Shown one piece after another: positions 8,714-17,530 of a stretch of DNA of 64,000 bases. Numbering within the stretch: the first letter of the stretch is position 1; each line of letters starts with the position of its first letter. Under the pieces are notes generated by a model. It searched no databases and was not told the origin of the DNA. It saw only the letters and a list, made by a program, of their open reading frames with translations. The DNA is from Brucella pseudintermedia (GTDB taxonomy: Bacteria > Pseudomonadota > Alphaproteobacteria > Rhizobiales > Rhizobiaceae): the NCBI RefSeq assembly GCF_008932435.1, contig NZ_WBWE01000002.1, positions 1 to 64,000 on the forward strand, given 5' to 3'. The translations under genes and the position numbers were made by a program.

Positions 8714-8727
8714 TGCACGGCTGTGCA
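8714..8727. promoter_or_regulatory. Dyad operator copy 2 (TGCACGGCTGTGCA)
   Basis: Exact copy of the 14-mer at 7492-7505, here extended to AATGCAC...GTGCATT. It lies about 170 bp before the binding-protein gene, in the 278-bp gap 8622-8899, which otherwise holds no gene I can support. Confidence 0.55.
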
Positions 8728-8899
8728 TTTTGGCCGCGATGCCAATACCAGACCGATGCGAGGGAGACTCGTTTCGAGCTCGATTTCATGGGCGAGACCG
8801 CTCATGAATCTCACCATTCCCGATCAACAACGTCACCGGATGCGCTGCATCTAGTCCAATCATACGACCGGAATCCCGGTTTCAGACAGGAGCCCTTTC

Positions 8900-10033
8900 A
8901 TGAGAACTATCCTGAACGCGGCAATGGCAATCGGCCTCACCGTTGCACCGGCCGCCGCCGACGAACTTACCGTCATCACGGCGGGCGACCAGAACATGGT
9001 CGACTATATCAATCAGTATCTCGGACCGTTGTTCGAGAAGGAAAATCCCGGCACAACCGTTCGCGTGGTTGGAACCGGCCCTGGCGATGCGGGTTCACAG
9101 AAGATTCTGGAACGCTTCGAAGCCCAGTCGAAAGCTGGCGTGGAAAAGTGGGATACGGACGTCGCCGTCGTCCACGAGAAATTCGTCGGACCGATGGTGA
9201 CGGCGAAATTTCTCGAAAACTATCGCGGCAAAATTGACAGCGGCAAGCTGGTGACACGCGATAATGCAAAAATGGCGCTCGGCACTGATGTCGATGGCTA
9301 CGTCATGCCGATGTTCAACAGCCAGACCGCGCTTGCATATAACCCCGCGCTCGTCGCTAATCCGCCGAAGAGCTATGACGAACTTGTGGCATGGGCTAAG
9401 GAAAACCCGAAGCAGTTCGGCTATAACGGAATCAAGGGCGGCGCGTCTGGCGTGAGTTTCGTCATGGGCTGGATTTACGCCTATGGCGGCGACGCAGACA
9501 AGTTGATGAAGGGTCCTTTCGAAGAAGGCGAAGCAAAGAACTGGGACAAGGCGTTTGCTTCCCTCAAGGACTTTACAAAGAATGCTACTCTCACGCCCGG
9601 CAACGCTGGCACGCTGGACATGTTGAGCCGCGGCGAAATCGCGATGGGACCGGTCTGGGTAGATATGTTCTATTCGTGGAAGGCAAATGGACAACTGCCA
9701 CCGGAAATGAAACTTGTCCTTCCAGCGCCCGGCATGCCCGGACAGCCGATGCACTATGTGATCCCGGAAAAGAGTGCGCACAAGGAACTTGCCGAAAAAT
9801 TCGTCGCGTTGGCGACAAGCCCAAAGGTGCAGGCCGAAGGCATCGTCAAGCGCTTCAACTGGTATCCGGGTATTGATGCCGACCACGTCAAGGCAGAGCT
9901 GGACGGCGACACCTGGAACAAGCTTTTCACCGATATTTCGCCGGACGACCTCGCGAAGTACGGAAAGCCTTTCCCGATCGCCCCCTATAACACTGCTATT
10001 CTGGAAGCGTATGAACGTCAGGTAGGCAACTAA
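8900..10033 (+). CDS. Periplasmic solute-binding protein, family 1
   Basis: A 377-residue type 2 periplasmic binding protein with a signal peptide (about residues 1-20, cut near APAAA-DE). The mature protein opens with ELTVITAGDQNMVDYIN, a pattern of the family that binds iron, polyamines, phosphonates or sugar phosphates. The sequence alone does not fix the ligand. ATG 8900 follows an AGGAG site. It is followed by a 10-bp-stem hairpin and two permease genes, so it belongs to the importer whose ATPase is encoded at 7548-8621. Confidence 0.88.
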   Translation: MRTILNAAMAIGLTVAPAAADELTVITAGDQNMVDYINQYLGPLFEKENPGTTVRVVGTGPGDAGSQKILERFEAQSKAGVEKWDTDVAVVHEKFVGPMVTAKFLENYRGKIDSGKLVTRDNAKMALGTDVDGYVMPMFNSQTALAYNPALVANPPKSYDELVAWAKENPKQFGYNGIKGGASGVSFVMGWIYAYGGDADKLMKGPFEEGEAKNWDKAFASLKDFTKNATLTPGNAGTLDMLSRGEIAMGPVWVDMFYSWKANGQLPPEMKLVLPAPGMPGQPMHYVIPEKSAHKELAEKFVALATSPKVQAEGIVKRFNWYPGIDADHVKAELDGDTWNKLFTDISPDDLAKYGKPFPIAPYNTAILEAYERQVGN

Positions 10034-10048
10034 ACCCTACCCTCGATT

Positions 10049-10088
10049 GGAGCGCTCAGCTGAACAAGATTTTGAGTCTGAGCGCTCC
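10049..10088 (+). promoter_or_regulatory. Intercistronic hairpin after the solute-binding-protein gene
   Basis: GGAGCGCTCA and TGAGCGCTCC form a perfect 10-bp stem around 20 nt, 16 bp after the binding-protein stop and before the first permease. It has no T-tract, so it more likely protects the upstream message or reduces downstream expression than fully terminates. Confidence 0.45.
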
Positions 10089-10113
10089 CGCACTCACTTG
10101 CATGAGGTTTCGA

Positions 10114-10938
10114 ATGCCGCATCGACTGACGGGTATTCTTCTTGTCGCGCCCGCATTGGCGATCGTCCTGCTCTTGTTCATCGTACCGCTTTTCGGGGCG
10201 ATTACCGGAGCTTTCCAGGTTTCCGGCGAATGGGGAACCGGCAACTTCACGAAAGCATTCGAACTTTATTCCAGCGACATCATCTTCACTTTTGTCATCG
10301 TCACACTCTCGTCTCTGCTGATCGCGTTGTTCTCTGTTGCGATCGGTGGCTATTTGACACTCGGCTCCAATGCGCGCGCCGTTGCTGTTCTGCGCTGGCT
10401 TTATCGATGGCCGCTTTTCATTCCCTTCATCGTGGTTGGCCAGGTACTTCGCACCTTCCTTGCCAAGAACGGCTTGATGAACAGCCTGCTCATCGAAACC
10501 GGAGTCCTCACGCCACTGCAGGCAATGAGCTTTCTGGACTGGCGCGGCATCGTCATCGCATTCGTCTGGAAACAGACACCATTCGTCACGCTGCTGCTCG
10601 CGGGCGCCATGGCATCCCTTGATCGCAGCACAATCGAATCCGCTCGCAATCTTGGCGCCGGACGGCTGCGAATTCTCATCGAAATCGTCCTCCCCCAAGT
10701 TCGTCAGACACTGCTCGTCGGGCTTATCCTGAGCTTTGTCACCATGATGTCCGTCTTGTCCGTGCCCTTGATGATCAATGCGCAATCACCAACGATGATC
10801 ACGGCGAACATGGCATTCCGCATTAATGCTTATGGGGATTACGGCGTCGCGAATGCACTGGGTACGATCTCACTTCTCATGACCAGTCTTGTCGCCTGGA
10901 TTTACCTCCGTCAGACCATGAAAGAGCACGGCCAATGA
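10114..10938 (+). CDS. ABC importer permease 1
   Basis: A 274-residue inner-membrane permease with about six helices. The first runs from about residue 8 (LVAPALAIVLLLFIVPLF), and the EAA loop that docks the ATPase reads ESARNLGAGRLRILIEIVLP. ATG 10114 has GAGG six bases upstream; ATG 10102 and TTG 10072 are in frame but lack a site, and the 10072 option starts inside the hairpin. It overlaps the next permease by ATGA. Confidence 0.87.
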   Translation: MPHRLTGILLVAPALAIVLLLFIVPLFGAITGAFQVSGEWGTGNFTKAFELYSSDIIFTFVIVTLSSLLIALFSVAIGGYLTLGSNARAVAVLRWLYRWPLFIPFIVVGQVLRTFLAKNGLMNSLLIETGVLTPLQAMSFLDWRGIVIAFVWKQTPFVTLLLAGAMASLDRSTIESARNLGAGRLRILIEIVLPQVRQTLLVGLILSFVTMMSVLSVPLMINAQSPTMITANMAFRINAYGDYGVANALGTISLLMTSLVAWIYLRQTMKEHGQ

Positions 10939-11747
10939 GCAACACCTTTGACTGGCGCTGGATACCCCGCGGCATATTGCTTGGCCTGCTCGCTTTCGCG
11001 ATTTTCGGGCCGCTCGCCAACCTGCTGCTGTGGGCTGTCGCTGAGCGCTGGTATTTCCCGCACACATTGCCGCTTCAATATGGGTTTTCATTCTGGACGA
11101 ATGTGTTTTCACCTGGCGGGAATGCGCTCTCATCGCTTGGCACCAGCGTCCTTATTGCAGCCCTCACCGTGATCGTATCGCTAGGCCTTGCCATTCCCGC
11201 CGGCTATGCTCTCGCACGATTGAAACTGCCATTTCGCGGCCTGATCCTTTTGACGCTGCTCATCCCGCAAGCTTTCCCCAACCTTCCTGTTTACGTGAAC
11301 ATTGCACAAATGTTCTATTCGTTTGGCTTGAATGGCACGATCACCGGTGTCGTTCTGGTGCATGTCACCCATGGTCTGGTCTATGCAGTCTGGATCGCCA
11401 CGGCAGCGTTTTCCGCAATCGATCGCGAGATAGAAGAAGCGGCTCGTTCAATGGGCGCTTCCGCCCTCAGGACATTCGTCGACATCACCCTGCCGATCGT
11501 CGCGCCCGGTCTCCTTGCAAGCGCGATCTTTGTCTTTCTTGAATCGCTCGACGAGTTCACGGGCACGTACTTCGTGGGCGCTCCTGATATTTCCACCCTG
11601 CCCCTGCTGCTTTATACAGCAAGTTCCGGAGGCAATTATCAAATCGCATCGATCAGCGCATTGATATTGCTGGTGCCATCAATTGCCTTCATGTTCGTGG
11701 TCGAGCGTTTCCTCCGAGCCGATGTCCTTTCAAAAGTAGGGCGATAA
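10935..11747 (+). CDS. ABC importer permease 2
   Basis: A 270-residue permease partner with about six membrane segments and the coupling loop EEAARSMGASALRTFVDITLP. LDEFTGTYFVGAPDISTLP in the last third is characteristic of second permeases of the iron/spermidine type. It starts within the stop of permease 1, and its own stop is 1 bp before the LacI gene, so the whole unit is one operon. Confidence 0.88.
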   Translation: MSNTFDWRWIPRGILLGLLAFAIFGPLANLLLWAVAERWYFPHTLPLQYGFSFWTNVFSPGGNALSSLGTSVLIAALTVIVSLGLAIPAGYALARLKLPFRGLILLTLLIPQAFPNLPVYVNIAQMFYSFGLNGTITGVVLVHVTHGLVYAVWIATAAFSAIDREIEEAARSMGASALRTFVDITLPIVAPGLLASAIFVFLESLDEFTGTYFVGAPDISTLPLLLYTASSGGNYQIASISALILLVPSIAFMFVVERFLRADVLSKVGR

Positions 11748-11748
11748 G

Positions 11749-12828
11749 ATGCCAGATAAAGAACTGCCTCAAGAGCAGGACATCGTGGATAACCAGCCGC
11801 GCTTCATCAGTGCACATGAAGTCGCGCTTGAGGCAGGTGTGTCCCGTTCTGCGGTGTCCCGGACCTTTACGCCCGGCGCCAGCGTTTCGCCCGCAACACG
11901 CGAAAAGGTACTGAAAGCGGCTGAAAAACTTGGCTATCAAGTCAATGATCTTGCGCGAGGCCTCCTTGCCAATCGCAGCCGTATCGTTGGCATGATTGCC
12001 GCAGACCCAGACAGCCCTTTTCGCTCCCGCCAGATCGCAGCACTTTCCCGACGGCTTGCCGCACGTGGCAGCGTGCCGGTATTGATCCCGACCGGCCAGC
12101 ACGGCGAAAATCTCTCTGCGGCTCACGAAACGCTGCTTCGTTATCGAGCCGAAGCAACGGTGGTTCTTTCCGGCATGCCCTCCTCATCATTTGTCGAGCT
12201 CGCCCAACGAAACGGCCAGACCCTCATTCTGGTCGGGCGAACCGAAGAAGGAGCCGATCACATTCACATCAATAATCGGCTTGCCGCCGAAACGGCGGTC
12301 GATATTTTTGCCGCACGTGGCATGAAAAGGCTCGGCCTCATAACGTCAAATGTCGGCAGTCTCAATCTCGTCGAGCGCGAGAACGCTTTCATTGAAAAAT
12401 CGCGAAGCCTTGGATTAAGCGTCAGCGTGCAGCGTGGCGAACTGACAGATTATGATGGCGGTTACGGCGCGGCATCTCTGCTATTAGGCGAAAAAGAGCG
12501 GGCCGAAGGCATTTTCTGCGTCAACGATCTTATGGCTTTTGGCATGATGGACTGCGCACGCGATGTCTTCAATCTCTCCATTCCCGACGATATTTCGGTC
12601 ATCGGCTTCGACAACGTTACTGAAGCGCGCTGGGGTGCCTATCGCCTGACAACTTTCGATCAAAACGCAGAACGCCTTTCAGCCGAAATCGTCCGGCTGC
12701 TGGACGAACGACATGCGGCGCCAAACGCTCCGCCACAAACTGTCGTGCTTGAACTGCCGCTCATTCTCCGCAGCAGCGTCAGGCCCATTAAAAACGAACG
12801 TGGCATTCGGGGGATGCCAAATCAATGA
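11749..12828 (+). CDS. LacI-family regulator of the adjacent importer
   Basis: A 359-residue regulator with an N-terminal helix-turn-helix at about residues 19-40 (ISAHEVALEAGVSRSAVSRTF) and the hinge helix around NDLARGLLANRS. A periplasmic-binding-like effector domain runs to about residue 345; the FCVNDLMAFGMMD and DISVIGFDNV stretches are classic. It is encoded inside the importer operon after the permeases, suggesting autoregulation. The two identical TGCACGGCTGTGCA dyads are its likely operators (inference). Its inducer is probably the importer substrate or a product of it. Confidence 0.88.
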   Translation: MPDKELPQEQDIVDNQPRFISAHEVALEAGVSRSAVSRTFTPGASVSPATREKVLKAAEKLGYQVNDLARGLLANRSRIVGMIAADPDSPFRSRQIAALSRRLAARGSVPVLIPTGQHGENLSAAHETLLRYRAEATVVLSGMPSSSFVELAQRNGQTLILVGRTEEGADHIHINNRLAAETAVDIFAARGMKRLGLITSNVGSLNLVERENAFIEKSRSLGLSVSVQRGELTDYDGGYGAASLLLGEKERAEGIFCVNDLMAFGMMDCARDVFNLSIPDDISVIGFDNVTEARWGAYRLTTFDQNAERLSAEIVRLLDERHAAPNAPPQTVVLELPLILRSSVRPIKNERGIRGMPNQ

Positions 12829-13343
12829 GTTTCCATTCCATATGGTTGCGTCCCGCACGTGACGATCTCCTATTTCTCGAATCTATCGTGACGGAACTGG
12901 CGAGCCGCTTCGCTTCGCCCATATTCGAGCCACATGCGACGCTCGTGCCCGATATGAAACGTTCGGCAGATGAACTGCTGCCGCTGGTGCTCAGCCTTGC
13001 AGTTGGCCGCGAACCGCTGGAAATTACGATTGAGGACGTGGCGGGAACAGACGCTTATTTCCGCTCCTTCTACGCTGCGCTGCAGAAGACATCCCCATTG
13101 ATGACATTAAAGCAGGATTCCCTCGATATTTCTGGAGAAAAAGATATTTCGGTCTTTCTTCCGCATGTCTCGCTTGCCTATGGCGTCGCAGACCATGCCT
13201 TGCGCGAAACAGAGATCAAACGCATGGCACACTTGCTCGTTGGTCGCAGCATTCGCTTCGACCGGATGGTGATTGTCAGTTCTTCGAGTGAAACGCCTAT
13301 CGATCAATGGATCGTCAAGCACGAGGTTTATCTCGCCGGATAG
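12825..13343 (+). CDS. 2H-type (CPDase-like) phosphoesterase
   Basis: A 172-residue protein with two H-x-T/S motifs about 77 residues apart: HAT at 37-39 (PHATLVPD) and HVS at 114-116 (PHVSLAYG). These are the two catalytic histidine motifs of the 2H superfamily (2'-5' RNA ligase, cyclic nucleotide phosphodiesterase). Its size and PHATL / PHVSLAYG context suit the cyclic phosphodiesterase branch, which opens 1'',2''- or 2',3'-cyclic phosphates. The gene overlaps the LacI gene by ATGA and is last in the importer operon, suggesting that the imported compound, or a metabolite of it, is a cyclic phosphate or phosphodiester. That is a hypothesis. Confidence 0.75.
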   Translation: MSFHSIWLRPARDDLLFLESIVTELASRFASPIFEPHATLVPDMKRSADELLPLVLSLAVGREPLEITIEDVAGTDAYFRSFYAALQKTSPLMTLKQDSLDISGEKDISVFLPHVSLAYGVADHALRETEIKRMAHLLVGRSIRFDRMVIVSSSSETPIDQWIVKHEVYLAG

Positions 13344-13370
13344 AAAAGCCCGCCAGTCCGGCGGGCTTTT
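13344..13370. terminator. Bidirectional terminator
   Basis: AAAAGCCCGCC / GGCGGGCTTTT around AGTCC, an 11-bp stem with A and T runs on its two sides. It lies between the convergent 2H phosphoesterase and aldo/keto reductase genes and can serve both. Confidence 0.9.
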
Positions 13371-13375
13371 GGGGC

Positions 13376-14413
13376 TCAAAGCGGACGCGGATACTGTCTG
13401 TAGACTTTTTCGATGTCCTGCAGAACATCATCCGAGAGCTTGACCTGATAAGCCGCGATATCAGTCTTAAGCTGGTCCACGTTCGTCGCACCGATTATTG
13501 CCGACGTCATGAACGGACGCGTCAACGTAAAGGCGATAGCCATCTGAGCAATATCGAGGCCGTGCTTCTTGGCAACATCGATATACGCACGCACGGCTGG
13601 CTCCGAATGAATATTGTTACGCCAGAGGCCGCCTTCGGAAATGGCTGCGCGTGAACCGGCTGGCACTTTGCCACCGAGATATTTTCCGGTCAGCACGCCG
13701 GCGGCCAGCGTCGAATAGGCAAGCAATCCCACGTTTTCGCAGAGCGACAGTTCTGCCAGGTCAAAATCGAACTGGCGCTGCAATAGGCTATATTCATTCT
13801 GGATCGAGGCGACGCGCGGCAGGCCGTGCTGTTCGGCCAGACGAAGCCACTGCATTGTTCCCCAGGCTGTCTCATTGGAAAGGCCTATATGCCGGATCTT
13901 TCCGTCCCGAACCATGTCTCCAAGTCCGAGCAGAACATCATGCATCTGCTGGGTTTCTGCCGCTCCGTCCGTAGTAGAAGGATCGAAGGTCCAGCTTTGG
14001 CCAAAATGATAGTGCGCCCGCATCGGCCAATGGATTTGATAGAGGTCGATATAATCCGTCTGAAGCCGCTTCAAGCTATTTTCAACCGCTTCGCGGACAC
14101 TGCTGCGGCTTGGCCTGGCACCATCCCGAATCCAGTCCTGCCTGCCACCGCCAGCGATCTTGCTCGCGAGCACAATCTTGTCGCGCTTTCCGGACTTTCT
14201 AAGCCAGGTACCGATATAGGTCTCTGTTTTGCCATAGCTTTCCGGGCTCATGGGGATCGCATATCCCTCGGCGGTATCAATGAAATTGATACCGGCATCG
14301 AGCGCAATGTCGAGCTGCTCATGAGCATCAGACTCGGTATTCTGTACGCCCCAAGTCATGGTACCGAGGCAAATTTCAGTTACAGTGAGGCCGGTACGGC
14401 CCAAGGGCTTCAT
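13376..14413 (-). CDS. Aldo/keto reductase (Tas-like)
   Basis: A 345-residue NADPH-dependent oxidoreductase of the AKR superfamily. The catalytic tetrad is in place: Asp46 and Tyr51 in NFIDTAEGY, Lys85 in LASKIAGG and His128 in YQIHWP. SFTDGAAE-like insertions and the C-terminal NVDQLKTDI motif place it near E. coli Tas and other class AKR12/13 proteins. ATG 14413 (MKPLGRTGL) matches the family start; a TTG at 14446 would add 11 residues. Monocistronic, substrate unknown. Confidence 0.9.
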   Translation of the reverse strand: MKPLGRTGLTVTEICLGTMTWGVQNTESDAHEQLDIALDAGINFIDTAEGYAIPMSPESYGKTETYIGTWLRKSGKRDKIVLASKIAGGGRQDWIRDGARPSRSSVREAVENSLKRLQTDYIDLYQIHWPMRAHYHFGQSWTFDPSTTDGAAETQQMHDVLLGLGDMVRDGKIRHIGLSNETAWGTMQWLRLAEQHGLPRVASIQNEYSLLQRQFDFDLAELSLCENVGLLAYSTLAAGVLTGKYLGGKVPAGSRAAISEGGLWRNNIHSEPAVRAYIDVAKKHGLDIAQMAIAFTLTRPFMTSAIIGATNVDQLKTDIAAYQVKLSDDVLQDIEKVYRQYPRPL

Positions 14414-14527
14414 TTTCACGAGATTTTCCGGATCGATTGTTCGCAACCGTGCGATATGAAAGTGGAGCCAATTGATAGCCCTGCTCGACTACGACTGACA
14501 AGCCTGTCACGAAATTTTTAAACCGGC

Positions 14528-15787
14528 CTACAGAAACCGCTCTGCCGAATAGGGTTTCGGATCAACAAACGGCTCTTCTCCGACAAGCATCTCGGCAAGC
14601 AAGCGCCCCGTCGCGGGCCCAAGCGTCAGGCCGTGATGAGCGTGGCCGAAATTGAACCATAGCCCCTTATGCTTCGGCGCTGCCCCGATGACCGGGCGCA
14701 TGTCCGGCAGGCAAGGACGCAATCCAAGCCAGGGTGTGGTTTCAACAGCCTCGCCCAATTGGGGCACAAGCTTGCGGGCGATCTTCTCGGCTTTCCTCAG
14801 TTGAATAAAGTTTGCAGGTGCATTGGGCGAAGCGAACTCAATCCCGGTCGATAGCCGCACGCCCTGCACCATAGGTGCAAGAACATAGCCTGCTTCTTCG
14901 TCGACCACCGTGTGGCCGAGCCGTAAACCATCCTTCATGGTAAAGTGAAGATGATGACCGCGCTTTATGCCAAGTGGGATTGGATAGCCAAATTTCCTGA
15001 AAACAAGGCCAGACTGCGGACCGAGCGCCACGACCGCATCACGCGCCTGCACAATGCCGTTTTCGGTCGTGACCTGCCAGCCACCTGCTTCCGGTGCCAG
15101 GGTTGCAGCATCACCATGAAGGAAGACGCCGCCGTTTCTGACAAACAAATCGGCATAGGCTTTGACCACACCTCCAGGATTAACGACGGTCTTCGGATCG
15201 AGCCAATGAATGCCGCCAGCTACATCGCCAAGTGAGGTCTCTCGCGCGCGCAATGCTGTTTCATCCAGAATGTCATAGGACAGTTTGAAGCGTTGCAGAT
15301 CGGGCAAACGGCGCACGGCTGCGTCGAATGCCGAAGACGTGCGAAACACTTCAATCCATCCTTGCGACCGGATCAATTTTTCACTGCCGGACTGGGCCAC
15401 CAAGGCATCGTGCTCGCGGACGCTTGCCTCAATCAGGGGCAACATGGCATCCGTCGCGACCTTCAACCGCTCCGGCGAAGATTCTCTCCAATACTGAAAC
15501 AGCCAACCTGCCATTTTCAGTATGTAAAACGCGTTATAGCGAACATCCGAACGGCGGTTCATGCCGTAGCGGACAAGCGTCCAGAAGCCTTGCGGGAACG
15601 AATAAGGTATGACGCTTGAACGCTCGATCAGACCTGCATTGCCGAAACTGGTGCCATTGCCGGGCTCGCTCTTGTCGATCAGGCACACCGAACGACCGCG
15701 CGCCTGCAAATGGAGTGCCGTGGACACACCGACAATACCCGCTCCCAGAACGATGACATCTTGTTGCTGAATCGGCATTTCCGGCAT
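14528..15787 (-). CDS. FAD-dependent D-amino-acid dehydrogenase-like oxidoreductase
   Basis: A 419-residue DAO-family flavoprotein. The FAD-binding Rossmann motif GAGIVG is at residues 15-20, followed by ALHLQARGRSVCLIDK. GTSFGNAGLI after it is typical of DadA-type enzymes, as is the C-terminal GHAHHGLTLGPATGRLLAEM. These oxidise D-amino acids (or N-substituted amino acids such as opines) and pass electrons to the respiratory chain. It lies downstream of two amino-acid-binding proteins. Its ATG (15787, or 15778) is only about 18 nt from a strong terminator-like hairpin, so expression must depend on read-through. Confidence 0.85.
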   Translation of the reverse strand: MPEMPIQQQDVIVLGAGIVGVSTALHLQARGRSVCLIDKSEPGNGTSFGNAGLIERSSVIPYSFPQGFWTLVRYGMNRRSDVRYNAFYILKMAGWLFQYWRESSPERLKVATDAMLPLIEASVREHDALVAQSGSEKLIRSQGWIEVFRTSSAFDAAVRRLPDLQRFKLSYDILDETALRARETSLGDVAGGIHWLDPKTVVNPGGVVKAYADLFVRNGGVFLHGDAATLAPEAGGWQVTTENGIVQARDAVVALGPQSGLVFRKFGYPIPLGIKRGHHLHFTMKDGLRLGHTVVDEEAGYVLAPMVQGVRLSTGIEFASPNAPANFIQLRKAEKIARKLVPQLGEAVETTPWLGLRPCLPDMRPVIGAAPKHKGLWFNFGHAHHGLTLGPATGRLLAEMLVGEEPFVDPKPYSAERFL

Positions 15788-15804
15788 CCATAAAACCAAG
15801 AATA

Positions 15805-15830
15805 AACGCGCCGATTTCGGTCGGCGCGTT
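15805..15830 (-). terminator. Terminator/attenuator between binding protein and oxidoreductase
   Basis: AACGCGCCGA / TCGGCGCGTT (10-bp stem, 6-nt loop), followed on the - strand by TTTATTCTT. It ends the binding-protein transcript but sits immediately before the oxidoreductase gene. Confidence 0.75.
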
Positions 15831-15867
15831 GTTGCTTACAGCAAAGAGCTGCGTCTATTACAAGCAA

Positions 15868-16629
15868 TCAGTAGATGTCGAAATCGAAATATTTCTTCAC
15901 AATCGTGGCATAGGTTCCATCGTCGCGAATTTTCTTGATTGCTGCGTTGAATTGTTCGCGCAGGTCGTCGTCGCCCTGACGAAGCGCAATTCCGGTATCG
16001 GTCTGCGTACCGGGGATATCACCAATAAGCTTGCAGCAATCCGCGCCGTCCCCCTTGATCCAATCCGAGATCGGGAACTTGTCAGAGACAACCGCATCGA
16101 GCCGTCCGTTTTTCAGGTCCGCATTGGCCTCATCGGCTGTTGGATAAAGCTTCACATCGGCTCCAGCCTTGCCATAAACATCTTCTGAATAGGTAGCCTG
16201 TGTAGTCGACCCTTGAGCGCCGATCGTCTTTCCCTTGAAGGCCTCCGCATCCAGGGATGTGATCGGGCTATCCTTTGGCACGGCCACGGAAAGCGGCGTC
16301 GAGTAATACTTGTCGGTAAAGGCGACTTCCTTCTTGCGCTCTTCCGTGATGCTCATCGACGCGATAACGGCATCGAATTTGTTCGACTTCAGGCCGGGGA
16401 TCATCCCGTCCCAGTCGTTGGCGACGATGGTGCACTTGGCGTCCATCGCCTTGCACAGTGCGTTGGCAATTTCGACATCCAGCCCCTGAAGCGAACCGTC
16501 CGCCGCGACAAAGTTGAAAGGCGGGTAGGCACCTTCCGTTGCGATGCGGATTTCCTTCCATTCCTTGGCCTGCGCAGGCAAAGCAGCGATTAAGGATGCG
16601 ACGCTCGCAAATAGGATGGCTTTCATCAT
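15868..16629 (-). CDS. Amino-acid-binding periplasmic protein, tandem copy 1
   Basis: A 253-residue HisJ/ArgT-type binding protein with a signal peptide (about residues 1-21, ending PAQA). The ligand pocket shows TEGAYPPFNF, VANDWDGMIPGL and SITEERKKEVAFTDKYY. These resemble basic amino acid and opine binders. It is highly similar along its full length to the next gene upstream, indicating tandem duplication. No permease or ATPase gene accompanies the pair. ATG 16629 is chosen because AGGGGA lies 8 nt upstream; ATGs at 16635 and 16626 are also in frame. Confidence 0.88.
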   Translation of the reverse strand: MMKAILFASVASLIAALPAQAKEWKEIRIATEGAYPPFNFVAADGSLQGLDVEIANALCKAMDAKCTIVANDWDGMIPGLKSNKFDAVIASMSITEERKKEVAFTDKYYSTPLSVAVPKDSPITSLDAEAFKGKTIGAQGSTTQATYSEDVYGKAGADVKLYPTADEANADLKNGRLDAVVSDKFPISDWIKGDGADCCKLIGDIPGTQTDTGIALRQGDDDLREQFNAAIKKIRDDGTYATIVKKYFDFDIY

Positions 16630-16728
16630 AAACATTCCCCTTATTTCATTGTTATAATTATATTATTGGAAAATTACCCGTTCAGGGCAATGCTCCACCT
16701 CTTTGTGTCTTCCGACTGAAGCACCGGA

Positions 16729-16750
16729 CGCTCCCAACTTCAAGGGAGCG
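16729..16750 (-). promoter_or_regulatory. Hairpin between tandem binding-protein genes
   Basis: CGCTCCC / GGGAGCG with an 8-nt loop, extendable by three wobble or matched pairs on each side. No T-tract. It separates the two duplicated binding-protein genes. Confidence 0.4.
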
Positions 16751-16768
16751 CCCAATGAAATTTTGGCA

Positions 16769-17530
16769 TCAATAGATGTCGAAATCGAAGTACTTCTTGC
16801 GGATCGTTTCGTAGGTACCGTCTTCGCGAATCTTCTTGATCGCCGCGTTGAACTGCTCGCGCAGATCATCATCGCCCTTGCGAAGGGCCACCGCGATCTT
16901 CGTTTCAGAACCCGGAATGTCGCCGAGGAACTTGCAGCAGTTTGCACCCTGCTTCTTCAACCAGTCGGCGGCGAGGAACTTGTCTGCAGCAATGGCGTCC
17001 AGACGGCCGCTTTCAAGGTCGGCGTTGGCTTCGTCTGCAGTTGGGTAGAGCTTCACGTCCGCACCCGCCTTGCTGTAGACATCGTCAGCATAGTTGCCCT
17101 GCGTGGTGCCGGCCTGCGCGCCAACCGTCTTTCCATCGAAAGCGGCTGGATCGAGCGAGGTAATATCGGAGTCCTTAGGAACGACAACAGCAAGCGGGGT
17201 CGTGTAGTAACGGTCCGTGAAAGCAACCTGTTTTTCACGCTCTTCGGTGATAGCCATCGAAGCAATGACTGCGTCGAACTTGTTGGCCTGCAAACCGGGA
17301 ATCATACCGTCCCAGTCATTGGCGACGATCGTGCATTTCGCTTCCATCGCTTCGCAAAGTGCATTCGCGATATCAAGATCGAAACCTTCAAGCTTGCCGT
17401 CTGGAGACATGTAGTTGAACGGAGGATATGCGCCCTCGCTGGCGATACGGATTTCTTTCCATTCCTTCGCCTGAACAGGCAAAGCGAGAAAGACTGAGGC
17501 CAGACCGGCCAGCACAACTGATTTCAACAT
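16769..17530 (-). CDS. Amino-acid-binding periplasmic protein, tandem copy 2
   Basis: A 253-residue paralogue of the gene at 15868-16629, with a signal peptide (residues 1-21, PVQA-KEWKEIRIA). The same pocket elements are present with conservative changes: SEGAYPPFNYMSPDGK and AITEEREKQVAFTDRYYTTP. Two cysteines in the NCCKFLGDIPG segment are shared by both copies. Position next to a lysine 6-dehydrogenase-like gene suggests lysine or a related basic amino acid as ligand, an inference. The 5' gap (17531-17709) presumably holds the promoter; I see no clear operator. Confidence 0.88.
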   Translation of the reverse strand: MLKSVVLAGLASVFLALPVQAKEWKEIRIASEGAYPPFNYMSPDGKLEGFDLDIANALCEAMEAKCTIVANDWDGMIPGLQANKFDAVIASMAITEEREKQVAFTDRYYTTPLAVVVPKDSDITSLDPAAFDGKTVGAQAGTTQGNYADDVYSKAGADVKLYPTADEANADLESGRLDAIAADKFLAADWLKKQGANCCKFLGDIPGSETKIAVALRKGDDDLREQFNAAIKKIREDGTYETIRKKYFDFDIY

